Source: Croceicoccus marinus | GTDB taxonomy: Bacteria > Pseudomonadota > Alphaproteobacteria > Sphingomonadales > Sphingomonadaceae | DNA: 64,000 nucleotides | NCBI RefSeq assembly: GCF_001661675.2 | Contig: NZ_CP019602.1 | Location: 124,001-188,000, forward strand | Direction of reading: 5' to 3' | Part shown: positions 54,462 to 63,349 of the stretch, in pieces | Layout of the letters: each line of letters opens with the position of its first letter | Numbering within the stretch: the first letter of the stretch is position 1 | Made by a program: the position numbers and the translations under genes | Notes under the pieces: model-generated | The model's input: the letters and a program-made list of their open reading frames with translations, nothing else | Database searches by the model: none | What the model was told of the DNA's origin: nothing

Positions 54462-54466
54462 TCGGG
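54435..54466. terminator. 13-bp-arm hairpin at the end of the tetR gene
   Basis: CCCGATCAGGCTG (54435-54447) and CAGCCTGATCGGG (54454-54466) are exact reverse complements around the loop CCGCTT. It spans the stop codon and lies between convergent genes. There is no T-tract, so a bidirectional structure or Rho-dependent end is more likely than an intrinsic terminator. Confidence 0.6.
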
Positions 54467-54602
54467 CAGTAAGTCGCGCATAGTGTCGGATGCGGCACCA
54501 GGCTGCGTTCCATCGCGGCATCGCAAAAAGGCAACTCGCCTGTCGGTCCGGCGTGCGACCACCTCCGCGCAGAGCATCGCAAGGCCTGGCGCGGTGCCAG
54601 GC

Positions 54603-55949
54603 TCAGCGATGCAGGCTGTTTACGATGGCCGCGAACAGAGCCGCATCTTCACGGCCATTCCTTTCGCGGTCCTCGTCCGGCCATGCGGCCCATTTCACGA
54701 TGACCACCCGCTCTGCCGGGTTGATCAGCAGCACCTGGCCGGCGCTACCCATGCCGTAATAAGCGGTCGCCTGTCCTGTCATCGGCGCGCTGCCCGATTT
54801 TTCGTCGACACCGATGCCGATTTGCGGTGAGTTCGCGACGCTGCCCTTTGGCAACCACCAGGCAAAGCCGTAAGGGCGTCCGGCCGCGATCGACGGTCCG
54901 GTCGGGGTTGTGGCCTGCGCCAGCCAGCCGTGGGGAAGGGCCGATGTCCCGTCTCGAAGCCTGCCCTGATGGAGCAGGAAAAGGCCGAGGCGGCCATAGT
55001 CGCGCAATGTGGCGCCGAATCCGGAACCGCCGAAACCCGAGCCGTCGGTGGTTTCCATGTTCCAGTAGGCCGCGTCCTCCATCCCGAACCGCTGCCAGAT
55101 CGCTTCTGAGAGGAATCGGGGCAGGGACATGCCGGTGGCATGTTCGACGACGATGCCGTTGAGGACGGCATCGGCGGTCGAGTAATGGAAGCTGGTGCCA
55201 GGCCCGACTTCGGGATTCTGCGGCCGGGTGCCGATCTTGTGCAGGAATTCCAGCAGGCAGCCCTTGTGAGAACCGAAACAGCCTTGCAGGTCGGTCAGGT
55301 CCGAATTCGGATCGGCGGGATTTTCGTAATAGTGGACGCCGGACGACATCGTGACCAGCTGGCGCAGCGTTACGGGGCCGTAGCGGGTGTCGGCCAGCTC
55401 CGGAACGTAGGTTGCGACGGTATCGTCGATGCTGGCAATGTCGCCGCGTGCAATGGCCGCGCCCAGCAGCGTGGAAGTGACGGACTTGGCCATCGAACGC
55501 GAGGCCGACACCGTCTGCGCGGTATCGCCCCTCGTATAGCGTTCGAGCACGATTCGGTCGTCCTTGAGCACCAGCAGTGCGACCGCGCCGGTCCGCTCGA
55601 AATAATCGTCGAGCGAGTGGACGCCGCCGTCGAAGCTGTATTCCGGCGTCAGCGCCTCTCCCGTCGTCAGCGGGTAGGGATTCTGCCCTGCCTCGACGAT
55701 GCCGCTGGGGAAGAGCAGGTGCATGTTGCGATGACCGACCAGCTTTTGCCCGGCGGTCCAGCGCAACTGGTCTTCCGCCTTGGGCATGATGGCAAGATCG
55801 GATGCGGTCGCGGGCGGCAGTCCCCGGGAAATTGCCGGTGCCCCGACGTTCGCACGCTGACCGTCAGACGGCGAGATTGCGCACCCCGAAACGCCGATCG
55901 CAAGGCACATCGCCCCGAAATGACCGATGTACCTTGCGAAAGATGTCAT
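54603..55949 (-). CDS. Secreted serine hydrolase of the class C beta-lactamase family (lipoprotein)
   Basis: 448 residues. A lipobox 'AIGVSGCAIS' places the lipidated Cys at about 23. The serine-hydrolase motif S-x-x-K is 'SRSMAKSV' (Ser152, Lys155), and 'FHYSTADAVLNG' supplies the Tyr. The protein resembles 6-aminohexanoate-dimer hydrolase and EstB-type esterases more than beta-lactamases. It is probably anchored to the outer or inner membrane, where it may cleave an ester or amide substrate before uptake by the adjacent receptor. It lies 16 bp downstream of the TonB-dependent receptor gene. Confidence 0.9.
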   Translation of the reverse strand: MTSFARYIGHFGAMCLAIGVSGCAISPSDGQRANVGAPAISRGLPPATASDLAIMPKAEDQLRWTAGQKLVGHRNMHLLFPSGIVEAGQNPYPLTTGEALTPEYSFDGGVHSLDDYFERTGAVALLVLKDDRIVLERYTRGDTAQTVSASRSMAKSVTSTLLGAAIARGDIASIDDTVATYVPELADTRYGPVTLRQLVTMSSGVHYYENPADPNSDLTDLQGCFGSHKGCLLEFLHKIGTRPQNPEVGPGTSFHYSTADAVLNGIVVEHATGMSLPRFLSEAIWQRFGMEDAAYWNMETTDGSGFGGSGFGATLRDYGRLGLFLLHQGRLRDGTSALPHGWLAQATTPTGPSIAAGRPYGFAWWLPKGSVANSPQIGIGVDEKSGSAPMTGQATAYYGMGSAGQVLLINPAERVVIVKWAAWPDEDRERNGREDAALFAAIVNSLHR

Positions 55950-55965
55950 GTGAAATTCCCTCCGA

Positions 55966-58761
55966 TCACATCTTCAGGCGGAAGCCGACCCGGAAGCTGC
56001 GGCCGATGGTATCGTACAATTGCGCATTGATCGGAGCGTAGAGGAACGGCTGCGAAATGGCCGAGACGATGACAGGGTCCTTGTTGAACACGTTGTCGAC
56101 GTTCACGAAGAAGCTGCCGTTCATCGAACCCTGCTCGAACTTGAAGGTCGTGGACAGGTCGAAATACATCGCACCCGGGATCGAGTTGTCTTCAAGCACG
56201 GCCGGTGTGTAGGCGTTGTCGTACTTGCCGGGCGAAACGTAGCGACCGGTGAAGATCACGCCCAAATCGTCGTTGTTGAAGCCGACCGAGCCATTCGCGC
56301 GCCACTTGGGAACAGCGCCGCTGTTTTCGCCCGCCGCTTCGTCACGCGTGCTGCCATCGTCGATATAGCGGGTGTCGGTATAGGTCGCGCGACCGCGCAG
56401 CGTAACCGTTCCACCCATGATATCGGCCGGGATGACGTAGGCGCCGTCGATGTCGACACCCTTGAGCCCTTCGGTGTTGATGTTGACCGGACGGCGATAG
56501 ACGTTGGTGATGGTCGTCCCCGTGCGCTGAACATCGGCGCACAGCACAGCGTTGCCCGCATAGCAGCCATCGACGATCTGCTGCACGGTCAGCGTGTTGA
56601 TCGCGCCGCTGATCTTGATGTCGTAATAGTCGACCGACAGCGAGAAACCGGGCAGGAAGCTTGGGGTCAGTACCGCGCCGACCGAGAAGCTGCGCGCGAT
56701 TTCCGGCTTCAGGCTCGGACTGCCGCTCGTGATTGCGGTGAACCCGCTCTGCTGCGCGTCGATGACCGGGTCGTTCACGGTCTGCGCCGAAGCGACCACA
56801 CCGCCCTGGAACAGGTCGTTCAGGTTGGGCGCGCGGATGTCGCGCGACCGCACGGCGCGGAAGCGGATGTCGCTTATCGGCTGGTAGGTCAGGCCCAGCT
56901 TCCAGGTGTTGACGTTGCCGCTTGTGCTGTAGTGTGTGCGGCGTACCGCGCCGTTGAAGTCGAGCGACTCGCCGAGCTTGCTGTCGGCCAGCAGCGGCAC
57001 CACGACTTCGGCAAAACCTTCATAGACGTCGTACTTGCCGGTCGACGGCTTGTAGTTCGCCGAGAAATAGCCGTTTACCAGCGATATGGGGTCGGCGGTG
57101 CCGTTCACCTGTTCCTTGCGGTATTCGAGGCCTGTCGCGAACGAGATCGGTCCCGCCCACGTCTGCGCGGGCTCCCCCTGGATCGATGCGGAGCCGACGT
57201 ACTGTTCAAGCTTCTGGTCGAGGATGGAAGCGCCGGTGACGTAATCTATGGCATCCTGTCCGTTCAGGCCGTAGCCGAACACGTTGTAGGGAACGCAGCC
57301 GTTGGTCGGATCGGTAAGCGTGGAGCGGCAGACGATATTGTCGTTCACGTCGTATACCGCATCGACGGCGCGGGCGTAGTTGGCCTTGATCTCGAGGTTG
57401 CGGACCTGGGTGTTGACGTGGGTCTGGCCATACTGGCCATAGACCTCGTAGCTCCAGCTTCCGCCCAGATCGCCTTGCGCGCCGATCACGTAACGCTGCA
57501 GTTCGCGCTTCGCCCGGCCGTATTGGCGGCCAAGGTCGGGATTGAGCGTGCCGAAGCTGAAGCTGGTCTCGCCCGGCTGCAGCTGTGCGCGAAGGTCGTC
57601 TGGCAGGAACGCGTTGTCGGCCTGGATGGTGATGTTGCCAAAGTGGAAGTTATACGCCGACGGCGCATCCGCGATCGCCTTGCCGTAGTTGACTTCGACG
57701 AATGGCTGGAAGGCGTCGTTCACTTCGAAGCTGAGGCGACCGAACGTCGTGAACTGCTCCAGCGGAATGTCGAGCGCATAGAACGAGGCCAGATCGCTGG
57801 TCGTGCCACCGATCATGTAGGGGCCGGACAGGGTGCCAAACGTGAAGTCGCTCTGCGCGCCATTCAGGCCGAACTGCGTTCCGCGCAGCGTGCCCGAGGT
57901 GATAAGGCCGCCGAACGCCGCACGCGAGTGGTTCACGTCGCTGGCGTTGATCAGCTGCGGTTCGCCATTGGTGGAGGTATATGCAGGGTTCGGGATGATC
58001 TTCTGGCCATCGTACCACGGGCGCGAACCCACTTCCCTGATGCCCTCGACCTTGGAGTACGTCGCGCTGGCGATGAAGTGCCCTCGACCACCGGCGAACC
58101 CGGTGCCGTATGCGCCTTCGACCTTGTAGTTGAAGTCGTCGCCATAAGTCGTGATGCCGGTCTGGCCTTCAAGCTTCAGTCCGGTGAAGCGTGTATCGAG
58201 CACGAAGTTGACGACGCCGGTGACGGCGTCGGAACCATAGGCCGCCGATGCACCGCCGGTCACGACGTCGATGCGCGACACCAGTGCCGACGGCAGGGTG
58301 TTCACGTCGACGAGGCCGTTGACGTTGGCGCCGACGACGCGACGTCCATCAAGGAGGACAAGCGTCCGGCTGGCGCCGAGCCCGCGCAGGTTGAGGAAGT
58401 TGGAGCCGCCCGAACCGGACGAAACGGTGACAGTTGCCTGACGCGGGGTCGATGAGCCAGCCAGTGCGGGAAGCTGGTTGACGACGTCGGCGAGGTTGGC
58501 CGGAGCTTTTGCCTGGAGTTCGGCGGCGCCGACAACGGTTTCGGGGGTCGGAGCCGAGTAGCCGTCGCGCTTCACTCGCGAGCCGGACACGATGATCGCT
58601 TCCATTGAAGAACCGTCCGAGTTCTGAGCGGCGGCGATTTCGTCTGCGGCATAGGTATCGGTCTGCGTTTCGTCAGCGACTTGGGCGAAAGCGGCGGGAC
58701 TGGTCGCGGCCAGCACGGCGAAGCTGGCGGAAAGATACATTGCGGCCTTAGTCGGAATCAT
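55966..58761 (-). CDS. TonB-dependent outer-membrane receptor
   Basis: 931 residues. A signal peptide (1-26, ending 'SPAAFAQV') is followed by the plug domain ('EAIIVSGSRVKRDGYSAPTPETVVGAAELQAKAPANLADVVNQLPALAG') and a beta-barrel ending in the aromatic 'FRVGFRLKM', with the C-terminal hydrophobic residue expected. It belongs to the large sphingomonad group of TonB-dependent receptors for organic substrates. It is upstream of the serine hydrolase in one operon and downstream of a PAS-AraC regulator. It probably imports the hydrophobic substrate or a complex of it. Confidence 0.95.
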   Translation of the reverse strand: MIPTKAAMYLSASFAVLAATSPAAFAQVADETQTDTYAADEIAAAQNSDGSSMEAIIVSGSRVKRDGYSAPTPETVVGAAELQAKAPANLADVVNQLPALAGSSTPRQATVTVSSGSGGSNFLNLRGLGASRTLVLLDGRRVVGANVNGLVDVNTLPSALVSRIDVVTGGASAAYGSDAVTGVVNFVLDTRFTGLKLEGQTGITTYGDDFNYKVEGAYGTGFAGGRGHFIASATYSKVEGIREVGSRPWYDGQKIIPNPAYTSTNGEPQLINASDVNHSRAAFGGLITSGTLRGTQFGLNGAQSDFTFGTLSGPYMIGGTTSDLASFYALDIPLEQFTTFGRLSFEVNDAFQPFVEVNYGKAIADAPSAYNFHFGNITIQADNAFLPDDLRAQLQPGETSFSFGTLNPDLGRQYGRAKRELQRYVIGAQGDLGGSWSYEVYGQYGQTHVNTQVRNLEIKANYARAVDAVYDVNDNIVCRSTLTDPTNGCVPYNVFGYGLNGQDAIDYVTGASILDQKLEQYVGSASIQGEPAQTWAGPISFATGLEYRKEQVNGTADPISLVNGYFSANYKPSTGKYDVYEGFAEVVVPLLADSKLGESLDFNGAVRRTHYSTSGNVNTWKLGLTYQPISDIRFRAVRSRDIRAPNLNDLFQGGVVASAQTVNDPVIDAQQSGFTAITSGSPSLKPEIARSFSVGAVLTPSFLPGFSLSVDYYDIKISGAINTLTVQQIVDGCYAGNAVLCADVQRTGTTITNVYRRPVNINTEGLKGVDIDGAYVIPADIMGGTVTLRGRATYTDTRYIDDGSTRDEAAGENSGAVPKWRANGSVGFNNDDLGVIFTGRYVSPGKYDNAYTPAVLEDNSIPGAMYFDLSTTFKFEQGSMNGSFFVNVDNVFNKDPVIVSAISQPFLYAPINAQLYDTIGRSFRVGFRLKM

Positions 58762-58829
58762 CGGAACCCTCCCTAGTTTATATGCGACAATTGTCGTCAG
58801 GGCCTCATTAGGCGAAACGATTTGAGCAA

Positions 58830-58867
58830 AAAAAATAGAGATTAATGATCGCTACGTTCTATTTTTT
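58830..58867. promoter_or_regulatory. A/T-rich inverted repeat upstream of the TonB receptor gene
   Basis: AAAAAATAGA (58830-58839) pairs with TCTATTTTTT (58858-58867) across an 18-bp spacer. It lies 69-106 bp upstream of the receptor start, in an A/T-rich patch unlike its GC-rich surroundings. It may be an operator for the AraC-type regulator or the core of the promoter. Confidence 0.45.
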
Positions 58868-58921
58868 AGTTATATCGCCGGTTGGCCGACGTTTTCCGAA
58901 CAGGACCGGAAATTGCCCCCG

Positions 58922-59677
58922 CTAGTGCGGCCGTGAGCTGGTTCGGGAGACTGGTTGGCTTCGGTTCGCCGTGCGCCAGCTGTGGGGCGTCATGCCGGCG
59001 ACCTGATGGAACCGGCGCGTGAAGGCGCTTTGGTCGGCGTAGCCGCATGCCTGTGCGATTTCGGCGATGGATTTGTCCGTTTCGATCAAAAGCGGCGTCG
59101 CCATTTCCATGCGAAGCCGGTGAAGGAAGGACTGCAAGGTCATCCCCAGGACCGAACGAGAGTCCCGCTCAAGCTGTGAAACCGAGATGCCGGCAAGTCG
59201 GGCCAATGCCGCAACGTCCAGCGGTTGCGCGGGGTCTGCCCGCAACCGTTCCAGCGCCCGCGCAAGCCGGGTGTATTTCGTGGACTGGCCACCTCTTGCT
59301 TGTAGCGACCGACCGACCGTCAGCACCCCGACGGTCAGCCCGGAAAGATCGACGACCGGCAACCGGGTATAAAGAAGCCATGCCGCGCCGCGCATCCCGA
59401 ACGGTTCGAGGCGGTCGCGGATAGGACGCCCTGTCGCCAGAACCTCTGCGTCGAGATCTTCGTAGTGCCGCGCGACATGTTCCGGAAGGAAGTCGCCAGA
59501 CCTGCGGCCAATGAGGCCGGACACTTCGGTCAGCCCGAAAATTTCGGCTGTTGCAGGGTTTGCGGCGACATAGCGCAACTCGGCATCCTTCACGAAAAAG
59601 GATACGTCGCCAAGCTGCTCCATCATCGCGTCGAGCAAACCCAGATCGGCAGTTCCGAGCATATGGACTTTGGTCAT
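58922..59677 (-). CDS. AraC-family regulator with PAS sensor domain
   Basis: About 251 residues from ATG 59677 (MTKVHMLGTADLG); a longer upstream frame is possible. A PAS-like domain ('LGDVSFFVKDAELRYVAANPATAEIFGLTEVSGLIGRRSGDFLP', about 20-80) precedes an AraC double HTH ('LDVAALARLAGISVSQLERDSRSVLGMTLQSFLHRLR' and 'SIAEIAQACGYADQSAFTRRFHQVAGMTPHSWR'). It probably senses a small aromatic ligand or redox state and activates the receptor-hydrolase operon or the divergent oxidoreductase. The gap to the divergent gene start at 59774 is 96 bp. Confidence 0.9.
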   Translation of the reverse strand: MTKVHMLGTADLGLLDAMMEQLGDVSFFVKDAELRYVAANPATAEIFGLTEVSGLIGRRSGDFLPEHVARHYEDLDAEVLATGRPIRDRLEPFGMRGAAWLLYTRLPVVDLSGLTVGVLTVGRSLQARGGQSTKYTRLARALERLRADPAQPLDVAALARLAGISVSQLERDSRSVLGMTLQSFLHRLRMEMATPLLIETDKSIAEIAQACGYADQSAFTRRFHQVAGMTPHSWRTANRSQPVSRTSSRPH

Positions 59678-59773
59678 TTTATGCAGAAATCCGCATCGTG
59701 GTTGCCGAAGCCGCTCTAGCAAGCAAGTCCCGGAAGGGTCAAATTGGCGATCAAAGCCGATGGAGAGGACACG

Positions 59774-62700
59774 ATGTTGCCAGCCGTAACCCTGACCGAC
59801 CGTTTTGAGCGTCGCCAAGGTCCCATTCTGATCAGCGGGGTGCAGGCGCTGGTCCGCCTCATGCTCCTCCAGGCAGACCGGGATCGTGCTGCCGGACTGG
59901 TCACGGGCGGGTTCGTCTCCGGCTATCGCGGGTCGCCGCTCGGCACGCTGGACCAGGCGTTCGCCTCAGCGCGCAAGTACACGGCAGAGCGTGGAATAGA
60001 GGTTATGCCGGGCGTCAACGAGGAACTGGCCGCCACCGCGATTGCGGGAACGCAGCAGATCGACACCACGCCCGATGCAAAGGTCGCTGGCGTTTTCTCG
60101 CTCTGGTACGGCAAGGGGCCGGGGCTGGACCGTGCCGCCGATGCCATCCGGCATGGCAATATCCAGGGCGCGTCGCAATTCGGCGGGGTTGTGCTTGCCG
60201 TCGGGGACGACCACGTTGCCAAGTCCTCGACAATCGCCTGCTATAGCGACGAGACGGTGGCAAGCCTGCACGTTCCGCTGTTCTATCCGGCGGACCCGCG
60301 CGAAGTCGTGGAGTACGGATTGCACGGTTTTGCCATGTCGCGGCACACGGGCTCGTGGGCGGCAGTCAAGATCGTCACTGACGTGGCCGATTCCGCGCGC
60401 ACGGTGGCAGCGGACGAACTGGCCTTTGCGCCATCCCTGCCGCCAATTGCCGGCGCTCCGCGCGGCGTCCACTTCCGCTGGCCCGAGACGCCGCTGGAGC
60501 AGGAAGCCAAACAGATCGAGGTCCGGTTGCCTGCGGTCGCCGACTATGTTCTCGCCAACGGCCTCGACAAGGCATTCAACCGGACCGACGCCAGCCGGAT
60601 CGGCATTATTGCCGCCGGCAAGACGTGGAACGACCTGCGTTCCGCGCTGGACATGCTCGGTCTCGACGATGCCGCCCTTCAAGAGCGGGGAATCGCGTTG
60701 TACAAGCCAGCGATGATCTGGCCGCTGGAGCAGCGCGGCCTGAGCGCCTTTGCCGAGGGCCTGGAGCGACTGCTGGTGCTGGAGGACAAGGGCGGCTTCA
60801 TCGAAGGGCAGGTGAAGTCGATACTCTATGGCAAGTCGGGCTTTCCGGCGGTCGCGGGCAAGAAGGACTTTGAAGGCAGTCCCCTGTTGCCGGCAGTGGC
60901 CGAACTGACGCCGGAAAAGATCACCGTGGCGATCGGGCGGATCGCCCGGCTTGGACCCGAAGAACGCGAACTTCCGGAACAGTTGCGCGCGCTGCTGGAA
61001 ACGGCGAATGCGGCGCAAGGCTCTGCCGTGCTGCGCAAGCCGTTCTTCTGCTCGGGTTGCCCGCATAACCGGTCCACCGTCCTGCCCGACGGCAGTCGCG
61101 CCTATTCGGGTATCGGTTGCCACGGCATGTCGACCAGCCTGCGGCCGCGCCATTCGGGATTCTGCCAGATGGGCGGCGAGGGCGTTCACTGGGTCGGCCT
61201 GTCGCGGTTCACCAACGAGGATCACGTGTTCGCCAACCTTGGCGACGGCACCTACTTCCATTCGGGAATACTGGCGATCCGCCAGGCTGTCGCATCGGGC
61301 GCGAACCTGACCTACAAGATCCTGTACAACAGCGCCGTCGCGATGACGGGCGGACAACCGGTGGACGGGGAACTGTCGGTCGAGCAAATGGCTGAACAAC
61401 TGCGCGCCGAAGGCGTGCGCAAGATCGTTCTGGTTACCGACGATCCCGATCGTTATGCCGGACACGCTCTGCTCAAAGCTGCCGGACCGCGCGGGCCCAT
61501 GATCGAACGCGTCGAACATCGCGACGATATCGATGCGGTGCAACGCGACCTGCGGACCGAGAAAGGTGTCACGGTCCTGCTCTACGACCAGATGTGCGCG
61601 ACCGAGAAGCGACGGCTGCGCAAGCGGGGCAAGATGGCCGAACCCTCGCGCCGCGTGTTCATCAACACCGCGGTCTGCGAAGGTTGTGGCGACTGCTCGG
61701 TGAAGTCCAATTGCCTTTCGGTAGAGCCCGAACACACGCCGCTTGGGGTCAAGCGCAAGATCAACCAGTCCACCTGCAACAAGGACTATTCCTGCCTTAC
61801 CGGCTTTTGCCCCAGCTTCGTCACCATCGAAGGCGCAAGCCCGCGCAAGGCGGCCAATTCGCAGGCGTTGGCAGGCATGGCTCCGCTGCCGGAAATACGG
61901 ACAGTCGCCCCGGAGGAAAACCGCAATATCCTCGTCACCGGGATCGGCGGCACGGGCGTCGTAACGATCGGCGCGCTGATCGCGATGGCCGCACATATCG
62001 AGGGGCGCAAGGCCGGGGTCCTGGACCAGGTCGGGCTGGCGCAAAAGGGCGGTGCGGTCACATCGCATATCCATGTCGGACCGGACGATATCCATGCCCT
62101 GCGCACCCGGGCAGCGGGCGCCGACCTTTTGATCGCCTGCGACGAAGTGGGCGGAAACTCGCGCGATGCGATCGCCGCCATAGATCCGGGCCGCACGCGG
62201 GTGGTGGCCAATTCCGATATGGCGATTACCGGCGATTTTACCGGCAACCGCGACATGGTCATCGACGCAGCGCCGTTCGAACGGAACCTGTCGGAGAAGG
62301 CAGGTGTCGGGAACTTCGCAGCATTTCCGTTTACCCGCCTTGCCGAGAGACTGCTGGGCAATGCCATTGGCGCCAACCTGATGATGGTGGGTTATGCCTG
62401 GCAGAGCGGCTGGCTTTACCTCGACGCCGATGCCCTGGACGCGGCAATCGAATTGAACGGCGTTGCGCTCGCCATGAACAGGTCTGCGATCGAGATCGGG
62501 CGCGGGCTGGCCCAAAATCCGGATGCGGTGATGCAGGCGGCCGGTCTTGCCGACCCCGCGGCGGAGCAGCTCGACGACGTAATCTCGCGGCTGGCGGCCG
62601 ATCTCGAACGGTATCAGGACAGTGCCTATTCAGAGCGCTTCCTGTCCATCGTCGCCACCGCTCGCGATGGCGCGTCCGCCCTTGGCGGCGGGGATGGTTT

Positions 62701-63244
62701 CGTGGACGCCGTGGCACGGTCGCTGTACAAGCTGATGGCCTACAAGGACGAATACGAGGTGGCGCGGCTCTACACCGACGGACGCTTTGCCGATGCCCTG
62801 CGCGAACAGTTCGAAGGTGGCGGGAAACCCAGCTTCTATCTTGCGCCGCCGTTTCTGGCGCGGCGCGACCCGGTGACGGGCCAGGCTCGCAAGCGCAAGT
62901 TCGGACCATGGGTTTTCACGGCCTTCCGCATTCTGGCAAGGATGAAGCACTTGCGCGGCGGCCCACTGGACGTTTTCGGCAAGACGCACGAGCGGCGGAT
63001 GGAGCGGGCGCTGATCGAGCGGTTCGAAGCTATCGTCGCCGAACTGGCCGGCGCGTTGTGCCCCGCGAACCTGGACCTTGCGCGCCAGATTGCGGCGATG
63101 CCGATGGAGATTCGCGGCTATGGGCACGTCAAGGAAGCCGCTGTCACCGCTTTCGATGCCGAGTTGCCGTCACGGATGTCGGCCTTTCGCGATGCTGCGC
63201 AGCGGGGCGCCGCCAATGCGACTGCCGTGCCCGAATTCGCCTGA
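59774..63244 (+). CDS. Indolepyruvate ferredoxin oxidoreductase-family protein (fused IorA/IorB-like)
   Basis: About 1156 residues from ATG 59774 with GGAGAGGA upstream; an in-frame TTG at 59744 is an alternative. An N-terminal pyrimidine-binding region ('GGFVSGYRGSPLGTLDQAF', 'VMPGVNEELAATAIAGTQQ') and a TPP-binding region ('HWVGLSRFTNEDHVFANLGDGTYFHSG') are followed by a 4Fe-4S region ('CEGCGDCSVKSNCLSVEP', 'CNKDYSCLTGFCPSF'). A gamma domain ('ITGIGGTGVVTIGALIAMAAH') completes it. It oxidatively decarboxylates a 2-oxo acid to an acyl-CoA, reducing ferredoxin. Fused enzymes of this type occur in phenylacetate, indole-acid and estrogen degradation (EdcC in Novosphingobium tardaugens). The substrate here is unknown. 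Confidence 0.92.
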   Translation: MLPAVTLTDRFERRQGPILISGVQALVRLMLLQADRDRAAGLVTGGFVSGYRGSPLGTLDQAFASARKYTAERGIEVMPGVNEELAATAIAGTQQIDTTPDAKVAGVFSLWYGKGPGLDRAADAIRHGNIQGASQFGGVVLAVGDDHVAKSSTIACYSDETVASLHVPLFYPADPREVVEYGLHGFAMSRHTGSWAAVKIVTDVADSARTVAADELAFAPSLPPIAGAPRGVHFRWPETPLEQEAKQIEVRLPAVADYVLANGLDKAFNRTDASRIGIIAAGKTWNDLRSALDMLGLDDAALQERGIALYKPAMIWPLEQRGLSAFAEGLERLLVLEDKGGFIEGQVKSILYGKSGFPAVAGKKDFEGSPLLPAVAELTPEKITVAIGRIARLGPEERELPEQLRALLETANAAQGSAVLRKPFFCSGCPHNRSTVLPDGSRAYSGIGCHGMSTSLRPRHSGFCQMGGEGVHWVGLSRFTNEDHVFANLGDGTYFHSGILAIRQAVASGANLTYKILYNSAVAMTGGQPVDGELSVEQMAEQLRAEGVRKIVLVTDDPDRYAGHALLKAAGPRGPMIERVEHRDDIDAVQRDLRTEKGVTVLLYDQMCATEKRRLRKRGKMAEPSRRVFINTAVCEGCGDCSVKSNCLSVEPEHTPLGVKRKINQSTCNKDYSCLTGFCPSFVTIEGASPRKAANSQALAGMAPLPEIRTVAPEENRNILVTGIGGTGVVTIGALIAMAAHIEGRKAGVLDQVGLAQKGGAVTSHIHVGPDDIHALRTRAAGADLLIACDEVGGNSRDAIAAIDPGRTRVVANSDMAITGDFTGNRDMVIDAAPFERNLSEKAGVGNFAAFPFTRLAERLLGNAIGANLMMVGYAWQSGWLYLDADALDAAIELNGVALAMNRSAIEIGRGLAQNPDAVMQAAGLADPAAEQLDDVISRLAADLERYQDSAYSERFLSIVATARDGASALGGGDGFVDAVARSLYKLMAYKDEYEVARLYTDGRFADALREQFEGGGKPSFYLAPPFLARRDPVTGQARKRKFGPWVFTAFRILARMKHLRGGPLDVFGKTHERRMERALIERFEAIVAELAGALCPANLDLARQIAAMPMEIRGYGHVKEAAVTAFDAELPSRMSAFRDAAQRGAANATAVPEFA

Positions 63245-63349
63245 AGCCGTTAACATCTAACCGGCGGAGCGGTCCTGCGCGCCAGTGTGCAGGGCCACCC
63301 CCCTTGTTGCCGACGCTCCACGCGTCAAGCGCTCACGGCGTCGGGTATG

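Noticed and set aside
56020-58455. 811-codon open frame on the plus strand
   Set aside because: It lies exactly opposite the TonB receptor gene and is a GC-rich antisense shadow with no family resemblance.
59966-62515. 849-codon open frame on the minus strand
   Set aside because: Antisense shadow of the ferredoxin oxidoreductase gene; low-complexity composition and no domain pattern.
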